In this document: piece by piece, positions 36,079 through 44,953 of the stretch
Layout: every line of letters begins with the position of its first letter
Numbering within the stretch: the first letter of the stretch is position 1
Origin: Allocatelliglobosispora scoriae
Lineage (GTDB): Bacteria; Actinomycetota; Actinomycetes; Mycobacteriales; Micromonosporaceae
Direction: 5' to 3'
Assembly (NCBI RefSeq): GCF_014204945.1
Contig: NZ_JACHMN010000002.1
Span: 806,001-870,000, forward strand
Length of the DNA: 64,000 nt
The notes under the pieces: generated by a model
What the model saw: only the letters and a program-made list of their open reading frames with translations
Databases searched by the model: none
What the model was told of the DNA's origin: nothing
Made by a program: the position numbers and the translations under genes

Positions 36079-36885
36079 TCACGGTGCGGACCGTGACGGC
36101 TCGGCAGGGGTGCCCTGGTCTGCCGGGTGGTCTCCGTCCGTCGCGGTGGCGGGGTCCGGGCCGTCGCGGAGGTGGGCGAGCAGCCGGGACGCCGTGGCGT
36201 TGGACATCTGGTATCCGTGCCGGCGCATCGCGGTGGCGAGCGCGTGCCGGGTGAGCGGTGTGCCCTCGTCGTGGAGTTCTCGTGCGGCCGCGGCGGCCGC
36301 GGGCAGGAGCTGGTCGAGGTGGGTGGCGCGGTGTGCGGTGTGGCGGGTGGTCCGGGACCGGTCCCGGACCACACGGCGGGTTCCGGCAGGTGGGGCCGTT
36401 GCCGGGTGCGCGTGGTCTGCGGGTTCGGGGGTGTCGGGTCCGGGACCAGTCCGGGACCGTCCCCGCGGACCGCTGGTGGTGCCGACTGTGTCGGTGCGGC
36501 CGAGGGCGATCTTCACCATGGCGAGGAACCCTGCGGCCGGTAGCGCGGCGGCGATCCAGCCGATGGTGGACCGTTCGGCTTCGACGACCTGCGCGGCGAG
36601 CGACAGCACGACTGCGGTGCCGAGGACCCAGGCGGGGAATCCGGCCTGTCCGTGCAGGCGCCGCCGGCGGCGCAGTTCGAGCCCGGACGCGATGGACATC
36701 AGCTCCAGGACGACGGCGTCGGCCCACGCCAACCAGCCGGCCTGGCCGTGGGCGACGGCCACGTTGTGGACGTGGGTGAACGACGCCGCCCCCGCAGCGA
36801 CGCCGATGGTGAGCATGATCGCGACCTGGACCGCGCCTTCGACCCGGCCGACCCGTTCAGCCCGCCCGACGCGCCCGGCGCTCAC
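36079..36885 (-). CDS. DUF2637 (SpdB-like) membrane protein
   Basis: 268 aa. Four hydrophobic segments in the first 135 residues: AIMLTIGVAAGAASFTHV, GWLAWADAVVLELMSIASGL, FPAWVLGTAVVLSLAAQVV and IGWIAAALPAAGFLAMVKIA. This is DUF2637, the family of transfer-associated SpdB-like proteins of actinomycete plasmids and AICEs. After a polar linker the C-terminus ends in a helical, HTH-like piece (HALATAMRRHGYQMSNATAS). Such proteins are thought to assist intramycelial spread. Upstream lies a tandem-repeat array shared with the divergent sigma-like gene. Confidence 0.82.
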   Translation of the reverse strand: MSAGRVGRAERVGRVEGAVQVAIMLTIGVAAGAASFTHVHNVAVAHGQAGWLAWADAVVLELMSIASGLELRRRRRLHGQAGFPAWVLGTAVVLSLAAQVVEAERSTIGWIAAALPAAGFLAMVKIALGRTDTVGTTSGPRGRSRTGPGPDTPEPADHAHPATAPPAGTRRVVRDRSRTTRHTAHRATHLDQLLPAAAAAARELHDEGTPLTRHALATAMRRHGYQMSNATASRLLAHLRDGPDPATATDGDHPADQGTPAEPSRSAP

Positions 36886-37036
36886 GGACAGCCCCGCAGA
36901 AGCCGCCCGGTGGTGCGCATGCCGCCGCGCGGCGGTCGGCCATGGCTCCGAAAAGGTGCTGACAGACGCCCACGACGGCGCCTCAGGTCGGGCCGGCCAC
37001 CGGCTGTCAGGTGAAAGCCGGGTCTGTGAGCAGGCC

Positions 37037-37076
37037 TGTCAGGCGCTGTCAGGCGCTGACAGGTCGTGTCAGGTCG
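37037..37076. repeat. Four 10-bp tandem repeats (iteron- or operator-like)
   Basis: Units TGTCAGGCGC, TGTCAGGCGC, TGACAGGTCG, TGTCAGGTCG lie head to tail in exact 10-base steps. More TGTCAGG/CTGACAG motifs are nearby (about 36958-36964 and 37005-37011). The spacing places each on the same face of the helix. The array lies between the divergent DUF2637 and sigma-like genes and is followed by an AT-rich patch (37080-37115). Confidence 0.7.
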
Positions 37077-37215
37077 CGACCTCTTGTATTTGTGGCTGGA
37101 CCAGGAAAAATAGACGGTGAACGACACGGATCGACTCCCTCCCAACAAGTACCGGGCCTCCGGCTGTCGCTTCTGGACCGACCGCGACCGGATACCGGAC
37201 GAGCGGAGACCCGCT

Positions 37216-37232
37216 CACCTATGGGATAGGTG
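37216..37232. promoter_or_regulatory. Palindromic operator-like site
   Basis: CACCTATGGGATAGGTG: perfect seven-base arms around GGG, about 90 bases upstream of the sigma-like gene. Could bind a dimeric repressor of the element. Confidence 0.4.
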
Positions 37233-37322
37233 CCTTGATCGATGGATCTGGACAGCCTGTGTCGTACGTCATATCCCCGTCGCGTCCGGCGACAGGGCCG
37301 CACACGGGGAAAGGCAGGCCGC

Positions 37323-38270
37323 ATGCGACCACGACCCGACAGCACCGAGCCGCTGTTCACCGGGCCCGGAGCGTTGCTGGACTGGTACCCGCAGCGGTTC
37401 GCCGCCCTCCCCTGGGTCGTCGCCGCGGGCGAGTTCGCGCCGGACCTCCCCCACCGGGACATGTCGGTCCGCGCCCTGGAGATGTACCTGCTGAACCAGG
37501 CCGGGTACGCAGAACGGGACCTGATCTGGGCCGGTATCGCCGGTGGCGCCCGCCGCTCCGCCACCGCCGCCCGGTGCCAGGTCATCGCGGTCGGGGCGGC
37601 CGTCAAAGGCCTGCTCGGCTGGCGCAACCGGCTGCATCTGCGCAGCCCCGACGACCGGGCCGATGTCGACGCCGACCTCGCCTACGGTCTACTGCGCCAC
37701 CTCCACGACATCGACCTCGGGCGCCGCAACATCGCCGGACGGCTCATCGGCAGCGCCACCGGCTACGCCCAACGCCGCTGGAACCAACACCTGCACCGGC
37801 CCGACCCCGTCGACCTCACCACCGACACATCCCCAGAGGAAGCCGGCCCCGACGGCGGCCTGCAGGCGGCGCTTCACGCCCTCGCGCTGCGGCTGCAGCA
37901 GGACACCGGGACCAGCACCGACCGCACCGACCTGGAACTGCTCGCGGCGACACGACTGGACGGGCAGAACATGGCCGACGTCGCGGCGCGCCACGGACTG
38001 ACCGTCGAGGCCGCCTACAAGCGCCGCCGACGCCTCGAGTCGCGGCTCGCCGCGCTCACCGGCCGGGTGCCGGCACCGGCGGAGCAGCCGACGACGCCGG
38101 TCAGTCCTTGTGCCACGGCATCCGCGGCGGCGGCGGGAGGGAGTTCTCGTCGAACGGCGGACGACCCAGCGCGTTGTCGACCAGGTCTGCCACCAAACCC
38201 ACGACCTCGAAACGATGCCCTTCGTCATTCTGGTCCACCAGCAGAATCCCGGCGAAGCGCTCCGACATGA
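37323..38270 (+). CDS. Sigma-70-region-4-like HTH protein of the integrative element, C-terminus probably replaced
   Basis: 315 codons from ATG 37323 (GAAAGG upstream). The first about 260 residues look genuine: WYPQRFAALPWVVAAGEFAP, YLLNQAGYAERDLIWAGIAG, a helical middle, then LELLAATRLDGQNMADVAAR and HGLTVEAAYKRRRRLESRL, a sigma-region-4 or LuxR-like HTH. Related proteins accompany actinomycete plasmids. After about 38100 the sequence turns into low-complexity A/S/R/P residues and overlaps the opposite gene at 38101-38607 by 170 bases. The true end was probably lost at a junction near 38100. Confidence 0.6.
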   Translation: MRPRPDSTEPLFTGPGALLDWYPQRFAALPWVVAAGEFAPDLPHRDMSVRALEMYLLNQAGYAERDLIWAGIAGGARRSATAARCQVIAVGAAVKGLLGWRNRLHLRSPDDRADVDADLAYGLLRHLHDIDLGRRNIAGRLIGSATGYAQRRWNQHLHRPDPVDLTTDTSPEEAGPDGGLQAALHALALRLQQDTGTSTDRTDLELLAATRLDGQNMADVAARHGLTVEAAYKRRRRLESRLAALTGRVPAPAEQPTTPVSPCATASAAAAGGSSRRTADDPARCRPGLPPNPRPRNDALRHSGPPAESRRSAPT

Positions 38271-38607
38271 CCAGCATCGGGCCGCCGCCGGAACGCACCA
38301 CCACCGACCAGTCCGAGCCCTCCGCGAGGACCACCGCGCCCGCCGTCCCGGGACGGACCGTCACGTGGACCCACGGCTCGCGGACCCGGTTGTCACACCA
38401 CACGTCCGAAATTACTTCGGCGATCTCTGTGCTGTCATCGAAGCGTCCCAGGTGCGACATCGCGGCACCCCTGGACCGCAACAGCCATACCGAAGCTGGC
38501 ATGGTGCACAGCTCCTCGGCGAACAGCTTGGCCAACGCACGGCGCCGCTCCGGCGCCGACGGTGCCAGAGCGGCGACCTCTCCACGGCGGGCAGCATCGG
38601 CAGTCAC
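38101..38607 (-). CDS. Hypothetical protein
   Basis: 168 aa from GTG 38605-38607 (TAAGG upstream; a later start is possible). No family recognised. Helical N-terminus (ERRRALAKLFAEELCTM), then strands: VWLLRSRGAAMSHLGRFDD, WVHVTVRPGTAGAVVLAEG, DWSVVVRSGGGPMLVMSE, and a C-terminal FEVVGLVADLVDNALG with a proline stretch. The alternation is protein-like, and codon positions favour this strand over the opposite one in the overlap. Its stop lies at the probable edge of the integrative-element remnant. Confidence 0.55.
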   Translation of the reverse strand: MTADAARRGEVAALAPSAPERRRALAKLFAEELCTMPASVWLLRSRGAAMSHLGRFDDSTEIAEVISDVWCDNRVREPWVHVTVRPGTAGAVVLAEGSDWSVVVRSGGGPMLVMSERFAGILLVDQNDEGHRFEVVGLVADLVDNALGRPPFDENSLPPPPRMPWHKD

Positions 38608-38808
38608 CCTTACAGGATCCCATTGGCAGGCCGCCAGCGCGACGTTCCCTGCCTATCAGAAACGCGCCCCCAGACGCGGGCGGCAACGCGCATCGGTCTC
38701 ACGGAGCGCTCAGATGCGAGATCATGCAGCCAATACGAGTCGGCGCTATCCTCGTCGACGGGCTCGTCTACCACGTAAATCAGCCCATGACGGAGGAGGT
38801 AGTCGGCC

Positions 38809-39702
38809 TTGAGCACGCCCCCGGTCCCCCTCGATGGGGAGAACGCCCGCGTCGCCCTTCGAGCGGCTTGCTCCGTCGTCGGCATGGATCCAGATGACGC
38901 GGAACTGATTCGTATCGGCGAGAACGCGGTGTTCCGACTGACCGGCTCTCGGGTAGTTGTCCGGATCGGACGAGACGATCGGCACCATTCGACGGCCGAA
39001 GTCGAGGTTCGCACATCGCGTTGGCTGGCCGATGAGGGAGTTCCAGCGGTCCGGGCATTGGAATTCGACCAGCCAGTCTCAGCCTGCGGCCGCGTGGTGA
39101 CCTTCTGGGAGTCCGTCGGGGATCGCGCAGAGTACGGAACGCCGGCCGAGCTCGGGACGCTGTTACGGCAGTTGCATGCCTTGAACGCGCCACCATGGCT
39201 ACCGAGCTTCGACCCATTCACCCAGAACCGCGATCGCTTAGCAGCGTCAACCGGTTTGGGCGACGCTGACCATAGCCTTCTCCTATCCGAACTGGAACTC
39301 CTGCACGATGAGTACAAGCTATTGAATTTTGCACTAGCGCCAGGGGTCGTCCATGGAGACGCCAGCGTGGGCAACGCGTTCCGCACGAGGAACGGCGCGG
39401 TGGTACTTGGTGATCTTGACGGATTTGCGGTCGGGAACCGCGAGTGGGATCTAGTTCAGACAGCCATGTATGCGGACTCGTTCGGTTGGCACACCGAGGC
39501 CGAGTACGGCGCATTCGTGGAGGCCTACGGGTTTGACGTGAGGTCGTGGTCGGGCTACCTCGTGATGCGTAACGCACGTGAGTTGATGATGGTGATCTGG
39601 TTGGCGCAAAATGCCGCCGATCCGTCCGTGGCGGCTGAACTGGCGAAGCGGCTTCATGCAGTGCGGACGGGCGCGAGCCGACGAGATTGGGTGCCTTTCT
39701 AA
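38809..39702 (+). CDS. Aminoglycoside-phosphotransferase-fold kinase
   Basis: 297 aa, apparently from TTG 38809 with GGAGGAGG about ten bases upstream; an internal ATG at 38884 is the alternative. APH-family fold: N-lobe with RIGENAVFRLTGSRVVVRIG, hinge around VVTFWESVGDRAEYGTPAEL, Brenner loop GVVHGDASVGNAF with the catalytic D, and the metal-binding VVLGDLDGFAVGNREWDL. Such stand-alone kinases in actinomycetes phosphorylate diverse small molecules; nothing here proves antibiotic resistance. Its stop overlaps the convergent XRE gene by four bases. Confidence 0.85.
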   Translation: MSTPPVPLDGENARVALRAACSVVGMDPDDAELIRIGENAVFRLTGSRVVVRIGRDDRHHSTAEVEVRTSRWLADEGVPAVRALEFDQPVSACGRVVTFWESVGDRAEYGTPAELGTLLRQLHALNAPPWLPSFDPFTQNRDRLAASTGLGDADHSLLLSELELLHDEYKLLNFALAPGVVHGDASVGNAFRTRNGAVVLGDLDGFAVGNREWDLVQTAMYADSFGWHTEAEYGAFVEAYGFDVRSWSGYLVMRNARELMMVIWLAQNAADPSVAAELAKRLHAVRTGASRRDWVPF

Positions 39703-41093
39703 GGCTGCACCGAACTGCTGGCGATCCATAGCCGGTGTTCGGCGGCCCATTCGTCGAGTGCCGCGACTAGACCCGGGCTGTCGGCTTCCGCCAGGGCTGC
39801 TCTGAACGTGCGGAGGTACTCGACGCAGCGGACTGACTGTACTTGCTCACCGATGGTGAGCGCCGATTGCACGACATGGCAGGCCTGCTCGATCTCACCT
39901 TGCTGCAAGTGGCCGGTGGCGAGGACCATCGTGACGAAGAAGTCGCTCCGAGGCGAGGTGCCGACGTTTGCCAGTGCCCGTTGCGCGTAGGTCACCGTAT
40001 CTTTCGCCCGCCCGATGTCGCGGAAGCAGTGGCTGAACTCGGCGGCAAGTTCGGCGTCATCGAAATAGCTGATCCAGTTGGGGTCGTCGCCAGGGCTTCG
40101 GCGTTCGAACGCCCGAACGGCTTCGCCGAGGGCACGTTGCGTGGCGACGGAGTCCCCGCCTACCGCCGTCGCCCTCGCCTCCATGGCGTGGAAATGAGCA
40201 GTCAGTGTCGCCGTGGCCAGTCCTCGTGTTCCGGCTCGCGCAGCTCGGGCTAAGTTCGCGGCTTGGTGCCATTGACCGAGATATGTGGCTTGGTGGCTCA
40301 TAGCGTCCAGAACGCTACCGGCGAGAAGTACATCACCGCTGATCTGGGCTAGTTGTAGAGCCTGGATGAAGTATCGCTGCGCAAGACCCTGGATGCCCGC
40401 GTCATACGACATCCAAGCTGCCAGAAGAGTCGCCTCAGCGGCCGCTCCGAAGAGTCCTCGTCCCGATTCTGCAGTGTAGTTCCCAGCCAGCAGCGTACTA
40501 ACCTCGGTCTCGAGGTATTGAACGAGCGAGCGTCTGGAGTGCACCCCTCCGAACCGGTTGTCGAGCTGGGCGAACAGCTCGGTTGTGGCACGTAAGCGCA
40601 GGACATCGGAGGCCCCCACACGCTGGGTACCCCCGAGCTTCGGCAGTGGGTCCGTGTCATCCCGGACGAGCCAGTTTAAGGAGGCTTCAGTCCACGCCGC
40701 ACTGTTCGCGGGAGCCGTGATGACGGCACGTACGGCATCGAGGTCAGCACGCCACAGCCTTCCTACGGCGCCGATCACGGCCTCGGCATCAGCACCGTAC
40801 TCGATACCGGTTCTGGCATCAGGAACCTCTGTGGATGTGAAACCAGCTTCAACGAGGCCCACGGTCCTCCCCAATATTTGGCCGAGGATCTGAACAACCA
40901 TCCGGGCTGTGTCATGCCGTGGATGGACGCCGGCAAGCCACCGCGAGACCGAGGTGTGATCGCAACTGACCTGGCCTTTGGAAAGATCGCGGACCAATCG
41001 CGCGAGGGCCTTCCGCGAGATACCTGCTCGCCTTATCAGCTCGGCAAGCCGTTCGTTCGGCTGCGTGCTTGGCACAACTTCCCCCGTTCTCAC
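39699..41093 (-). CDS. XRE-type regulator with TPR-like C-terminus
   Basis: 464 aa. N-terminal helix-turn-helix (ERLAELIRRAGISRKALARL with CDHTSVSRWLAGVHP, residues about 14-60). A long helical repeat domain follows in which TPR-like hairpins can be seen (LRLRATTELFAQLDNRF, ATLLAAWMSYDAGIQGLAQRY, RYFIQALQLAQISGDVLLAG, DTVTYAQRALANVGTSPR, LATGHLQQGEIEQACHVVQ). This is the layout of actinomycete regulators that sit next to small-molecule or signalling genes. Convergent with the kinase gene. GTG six codons in (VVPSTQPNERL) is an alternative start. Confidence 0.82.
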   Translation of the reverse strand: MRTGEVVPSTQPNERLAELIRRAGISRKALARLVRDLSKGQVSCDHTSVSRWLAGVHPRHDTARMVVQILGQILGRTVGLVEAGFTSTEVPDARTGIEYGADAEAVIGAVGRLWRADLDAVRAVITAPANSAAWTEASLNWLVRDDTDPLPKLGGTQRVGASDVLRLRATTELFAQLDNRFGGVHSRRSLVQYLETEVSTLLAGNYTAESGRGLFGAAAEATLLAAWMSYDAGIQGLAQRYFIQALQLAQISGDVLLAGSVLDAMSHQATYLGQWHQAANLARAARAGTRGLATATLTAHFHAMEARATAVGGDSVATQRALGEAVRAFERRSPGDDPNWISYFDDAELAAEFSHCFRDIGRAKDTVTYAQRALANVGTSPRSDFFVTMVLATGHLQQGEIEQACHVVQSALTIGEQVQSVRCVEYLRTFRAALAEADSPGLVAALDEWAAEHRLWIASSSVQP

Positions 41094-41336
41094 TGGTAGC
41101 GCGTGTCAGTGCACATCTGCGCCCCCATATGCGCCCTCCCCAGAGCGCAACTCCAGAGCGAAGCTGAACTCCTCAGCGACGCACAGATCGATTATCGCAA
41201 CTGCGGTCTGAGCGCCGAATAGAGACCCGCCGAGCATTCAGATTGCCGACTGCGATTTGCCTTAGCTCTGGGCCGAGTGGTTGCTCCCCAGGGCAGACGC
41301 CATGCACAGCAACGACTCCGCACAGAAGGACGGGCG

Positions 41337-41693
41337 ATGTCTATACAGGACCTTGAATCGACGCCCGCCGAGGCCCGACGACACCACAGCCGTCAGGCTG
41401 AAGTGGCCACCTGCCCGGTCAGGGACCGAGCCGGGATCACCCGGCTCGCCTTCATCGAAGCTTCGCCGACTGAGCACGCGGCGCAGGGGCCTTTATCCTC
41501 CTCATTCGCCAATCCGAGGAATTCTGCCGTTCGGCAAAGGGCGTTCGTCCAACTTGTCCACGTCGAGCCGAAACCGAATCCCGTTATACAGGTGCATGAG
41601 GCAGGCGCGCCGATTTCCCAGGTCGATATCCTCGGCGTTCTTCCAACGGCTTCCGGCACGGTCGCGCCGCATGTGGTTGCAGTGCAGCGATGA
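41337..41693 (+). CDS. Small hypothetical protein
   Basis: 118 aa from ATG 41337, with AAGGA six bases upstream. The stop overlaps the next start by four bases (ATGA). No family. Composition is mixed (RQAEVATCPVRDRAG, FVQLVHVEPKPNPVIQVHE, VDILGVLPTASGTVAPHVV). Good ribosome-binding site and coupling support translation, but an antisense frame (41502-41750) is also protein-like, so I am not sure. Confidence 0.4.
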   Translation: MSIQDLESTPAEARRHHSRQAEVATCPVRDRAGITRLAFIEASPTEHAAQGPLSSSFANPRNSAVRQRAFVQLVHVEPKPNPVIQVHEAGAPISQVDILGVLPTASGTVAPHVVAVQR

Positions 41694-42034
41694 GCGCCTC
41701 GAACGACTACCTGCTCGACGGGTTGCTGGTGTGTCTCGAAGGAACACCAATGGTCCCGGTCGTTCGGACTTCCCGCAGGTACCAGTGCCCCACCTGCTTG
41801 GTCGAGATCGACGCCGAGTTTGCGGAAAGCACTGTCTGGGAACAGCTGAGGCGACTCCGTCCCACGCTCCTACCTGAGCACATACCAGTAGCTGACCGTG
41901 GTGATGTCATGCGCGGTGTTGTCCGCTCGATGACGTTCATGCCGCAGTCCATGACCTTCCGAACCACCTGGCTCCCCCACGCCGCATCCCGGGCGCTCCG
42001 CGCCGATCCCGCCGCAGGAGCACCGGATGCTTGA
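41690..42034 (+). CDS. Small hypothetical protein with CxxC
   Basis: 114 aa from ATG 41690. Contains YQCPTCLVEIDAEF, a single C-x2-C knuckle, then helical and M/T-rich sequence. The end overlaps the start of the GPP34 gene by eight bases, so it appears to be the first or second gene of that run. Unrecognised. Confidence 0.45.
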   Translation: MSASNDYLLDGLLVCLEGTPMVPVVRTSRRYQCPTCLVEIDAEFAESTVWEQLRRLRPTLLPEHIPVADRGDVMRGVVRSMTFMPQSMTFRTTWLPHAASRALRADPAAGAPDA

Positions 42035-42764
42035 CCAGACCGGATTCGTCGGACGCGTCAGCATCCACCCGCCACCCGCCGCCTACACACGCCGAGCCGG
42101 GGAGCTGGCCGTCGCCGACGACCTGTTCCTGGTCGCCCTCGACGACCGCACCGGCCACCACCTCGCCGACCCTGGACTGCTCGCACTCGGTCTGGCCGCC
42201 GGGCTGCTGGCGGAGCTGGTCAACGTCGGCGCCGTGATCGTCGACGGCAACGACCACGTGGTCCCGACCGGCGGCCTGCTTGCCGCCGCAGACGACACCG
42301 GGCGGGTGGTCGCGAGCCTCGTCATCCGGGAACGCGCCCACGACCTGCCGACGTGGCTGTCCTACCTCGCCCGCGACGCAGTGAAGGCCGTCGCCCGGCG
42401 CCTCCGATCCCAGGGCCTCGTCACCGTTCACCGCCACCGGCGCCTCATCGGGTCCGCCACCACCCGCTACGAGGCGACCAATGCCAACACGGTGGCGTAC
42501 CGGGCGGTCCGCCTGACCGCCATGCTCACCGCCCACGCCCACGTCCCCGGTGACGACGTCGACGCCAGGGCGCTGCTGATGATCGCCCACGCGCTCGGGC
42601 TCACCCCGCACCTGACCCGCGATTTCCGCGACCACCACGAGCGCGCTCGCGACCGCGTCGACCAGATCCATCTCGAAGCCCTGATCACGCAGCCGTCCCT
42701 GCACCGCCTCGCGGTGGCTCTGGGCCGGCTCGTCGGCGCCCACGCCACCGCACCGCGCCGGTAA
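42027..42764 (+). CDS. GPP34 (GOLPH3-like) family protein
   Basis: 245 aa from ATG 42027. GPP34-type helical fold known from eukaryotic GOLPH3 and common in actinobacteria, where its role is unknown (the eukaryotic protein binds PI4P). Marks: AGELAVADDLFLVALDDRTG at the N-terminus, LGLAAGLLAELVNVGAVIVD, a second half with LARDAVKAVARRLRSQGLVT and RYEATNANTVAYRAVRL, and an end with ALLMIAHALGLTP. Followed after 39 bases by a permease gene, then GNAT. Confidence 0.82.
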   Translation: MLDQTGFVGRVSIHPPPAAYTRRAGELAVADDLFLVALDDRTGHHLADPGLLALGLAAGLLAELVNVGAVIVDGNDHVVPTGGLLAAADDTGRVVASLVIRERAHDLPTWLSYLARDAVKAVARRLRSQGLVTVHRHRRLIGSATTRYEATNANTVAYRAVRLTAMLTAHAHVPGDDVDARALLMIAHALGLTPHLTRDFRDHHERARDRVDQIHLEALITQPSLHRLAVALGRLVGAHATAPRR

Positions 42765-42803
42765 ACCCAGCGCCCCTTCCACACACCTGTCTGGAGTACC
42801 CCC

Positions 42804-44297
42804 ATGCCTGACCGACCGTCCGTCGTGACCGCGACCCTCGCCCGGGACAAGCTCGGCGCACCCGCCGTCACCCAGTTCGTCCTCACCGCCGCCACCCCGC
42901 TGATGGTCGGCGCGGGCCTGGTCCCCGCCGGTCTCGCCCTCACCGGCGTCGTCGCGATCCCGGTCGCGTTCATCGTCTTCGGGGTGGTCCTCGCCGTGTT
43001 CTCCGCCGGGTACACAGCGATGTCGCGCGAGGTCACCAACGCCGGCGCCCTCTACACCTACATCACCCACGGCCTGGGCCGCCCCGCCGGAGTCGCCGCC
43101 GCCGTCACCGCCCTGTGGTCGTACAACCTGCTGCAGATCGGCCTCTACGGCATCACCGGCGCCCTCGCCTCGTCCCTGGTCGAGCAGGCCACCGGCACCG
43201 CCCGCCCGTGGTGGTGGTTCGCGCTGCTCGCCTGGCTGCTCACCGCCGCCCTCGGCCACCGCCGCGTCGACGTCAACGGCCGGGTCCTCGCGGTCCTGCT
43301 CACCGGCGAACTCGCCGTCATCACCGCCGTCGACGTCGTCGGCTTCCTGCACCCCGCCGGCGGACACGTGCAGCTCGACGCCCTGGACCCGGCCGGGCTG
43401 CTCACCGGCGCCGCCGGGGCGGTGTTCGCGGTCGTCGCGACCGCGTTCGTCGGGTTCGAGCTCGCTCCCGTCTACGCCGAGGAGTCCCGCACCCCGTCGC
43501 GCACGGTGCCCCGCGCCACCTACCTGGGCCTGGCCCTGATGACCGCCGTCTACACCGCCACCAGCCTCGCCACCACCGTCGCCGCCGGGCCCGGCCATGT
43601 CGTCGACGCCGCCCGCGAGCAGGGCATCGGCCTGCTGTTCGGCATCACCGACCCGGTCCTGGGCCCCAGGTTCACCACCACCGCGCAGGTCCTGTTCCTC
43701 ACCAGCATCGTGGCCGGGCTGATCAGCTACCACAACGCCGTCGCCCGCTACACCTTCGCCCTGGCCCGCGAAGGCGTCCTGCCCCGGGCCCTGGCCCGGA
43801 CCTCCGTCGCCACCGGTGCGCCCGCCGCCGCGTCGCGGGCCCAGAGCGCCGTCGGGCTCGCCGTCATCGCCGTCTACGCCGCCGCTGGCTGGGACCCGCT
43901 GTACCGGCTGTTCTTCTGGCTCGGGACCCTCGGCGGCATCGGCATCCTGCTGCTCACCGCCGCCACCTCCGTCAGCGTCACCGTCTACTTCGCCCGCCGC
44001 CGCCGCACCCGCATGGACCCCGCCTGGTCGACCGCGGTCGCTCCCGCGACCGCCGCGGTCCTGCTCACCGGCGCCGTCGCCCTGTGTCTGACCCACATCC
44101 CCGAGCTCCTCGGCATCGACCCGGGCAGCCCGTGGGCGATCGTCTGGCCGTGCACCTACCCGGCGCTCGCCGCCGCCGGGATCGTCTGGGCCCTAGTGCT
44201 CCGCCGCAGCGACCCGGCCACGTACCGCCGGATCGGCCTCGGCGGCACCGTCTCCCCCGCCGACCGCGCCACCCAGTCCGCCGGGGTGGCGTCATGA
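42804..44297 (+). CDS. APC-family amino acid/polyamine-type permease
   Basis: 497 aa from ATG 42804 (GGAG nine bases upstream). About twelve membrane segments in APC-superfamily order. The first carries PLMVGAGLVPAGLALTGVV, the third is YTYITHGLGRPAGVAAAVTA, the region after TM6 has FVGFELAPVYAEESRTPSRT (the conserved E-E-S/T loop of APC permeases), then YHNAVARYTFALAREGVLP. Substrate cannot be told. The stop overlaps the following GNAT start by four bases. Confidence 0.88.
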   Translation: MPDRPSVVTATLARDKLGAPAVTQFVLTAATPLMVGAGLVPAGLALTGVVAIPVAFIVFGVVLAVFSAGYTAMSREVTNAGALYTYITHGLGRPAGVAAAVTALWSYNLLQIGLYGITGALASSLVEQATGTARPWWWFALLAWLLTAALGHRRVDVNGRVLAVLLTGELAVITAVDVVGFLHPAGGHVQLDALDPAGLLTGAAGAVFAVVATAFVGFELAPVYAEESRTPSRTVPRATYLGLALMTAVYTATSLATTVAAGPGHVVDAAREQGIGLLFGITDPVLGPRFTTTAQVLFLTSIVAGLISYHNAVARYTFALAREGVLPRALARTSVATGAPAAASRAQSAVGLAVIAVYAAAGWDPLYRLFFWLGTLGGIGILLLTAATSVSVTVYFARRRRTRMDPAWSTAVAPATAAVLLTGAVALCLTHIPELLGIDPGSPWAIVWPCTYPALAAAGIVWALVLRRSDPATYRRIGLGGTVSPADRATQSAGVAS

Positions 44298-44953
44298 CCG
44301 GCCCGGCGGCGACCGGCACCGGCGCGGTCCCCGGCGTGGACGTCGTCGAGCAGGCCGCGGGGATCATCGGCGTCGCGTTCGCCGACCTGCCCCTGAGCGG
44401 CTACCTGATGCCGGGCACCGACCGGATCACCAAGGTCGGGATCCTCGCCGGGCACCTGCGGCTCGCCGTGGCCCACGCCCACCGGCACGGCAGCGTGCAG
44501 ACCGACCCGGGCGGCGTCGCGGCCGCCGCGTGGATGGACCTCTACCCCGTTCCCCCGCCCGAGATCGCCGGCTACGCCGCGAAACGCGCAGCGGTCTGCG
44601 GCGTGTTCACCGACCGGTTCGCCCGGTTCGAGGACGCGATGCACGCCCACCACCAGCGCTACGTCGGCGCCACCGCGCATTCCCACCTGGCGCTACTCGG
44701 CGTCGTCCCCGCCCGCCAGGGCCGCGGCCTCGGCTCGGCGCTGATCCGGCAGCGGCTGCTCCACCTCGACATCGCCGCCACCGGGTGCTTCGTCGAAGCG
44801 TCGAGCACGCGCAGCCGCGACCTCTACCACCGCCACGGCTTCCGCGCCCTCGGCGACCCGTACCCCGTCGGACCCGACGGTCCGCTCATGCACCCGCTCT
44901 GGCGCGACCCCGGCGCACCCGCCCAGCCGCCCGCCACACGGCGGCTGCCATGA
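44294..44953 (+). CDS. GNAT-family N-acetyltransferase
   Basis: 219 aa from ATG 44294, coupled to the permease by ATGA. Acyl-CoA binding motif A is visible: HLALLGVVPARQGRGLGSAL, followed by the motif B-like strand-helix GCFVEASSTRSRDLYHRHGF. The N-terminal half has TDRITKVGILAGHL and AAAWMDLYPVPPPEIAGY, as in actinobacterial GNATs that act on small molecules. Substrate unknown. Coupling with a permease suggests that both act on the same compound. Confidence 0.85.
   Translation: MTGPAATGTGAVPGVDVVEQAAGIIGVAFADLPLSGYLMPGTDRITKVGILAGHLRLAVAHAHRHGSVQTDPGGVAAAAWMDLYPVPPPEIAGYAAKRAAVCGVFTDRFARFEDAMHAHHQRYVGATAHSHLALLGVVPARQGRGLGSALIRQRLLHLDIAATGCFVEASSTRSRDLYHRHGFRALGDPYPVGPDGPLMHPLWRDPGAPAQPPATRRLP

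Noticed and set aside
41937-44096. 719-codon minus-strand frame
   Set aside because: G/D/E/R-rich shadow of the GPP34 and permease genes with no domain.
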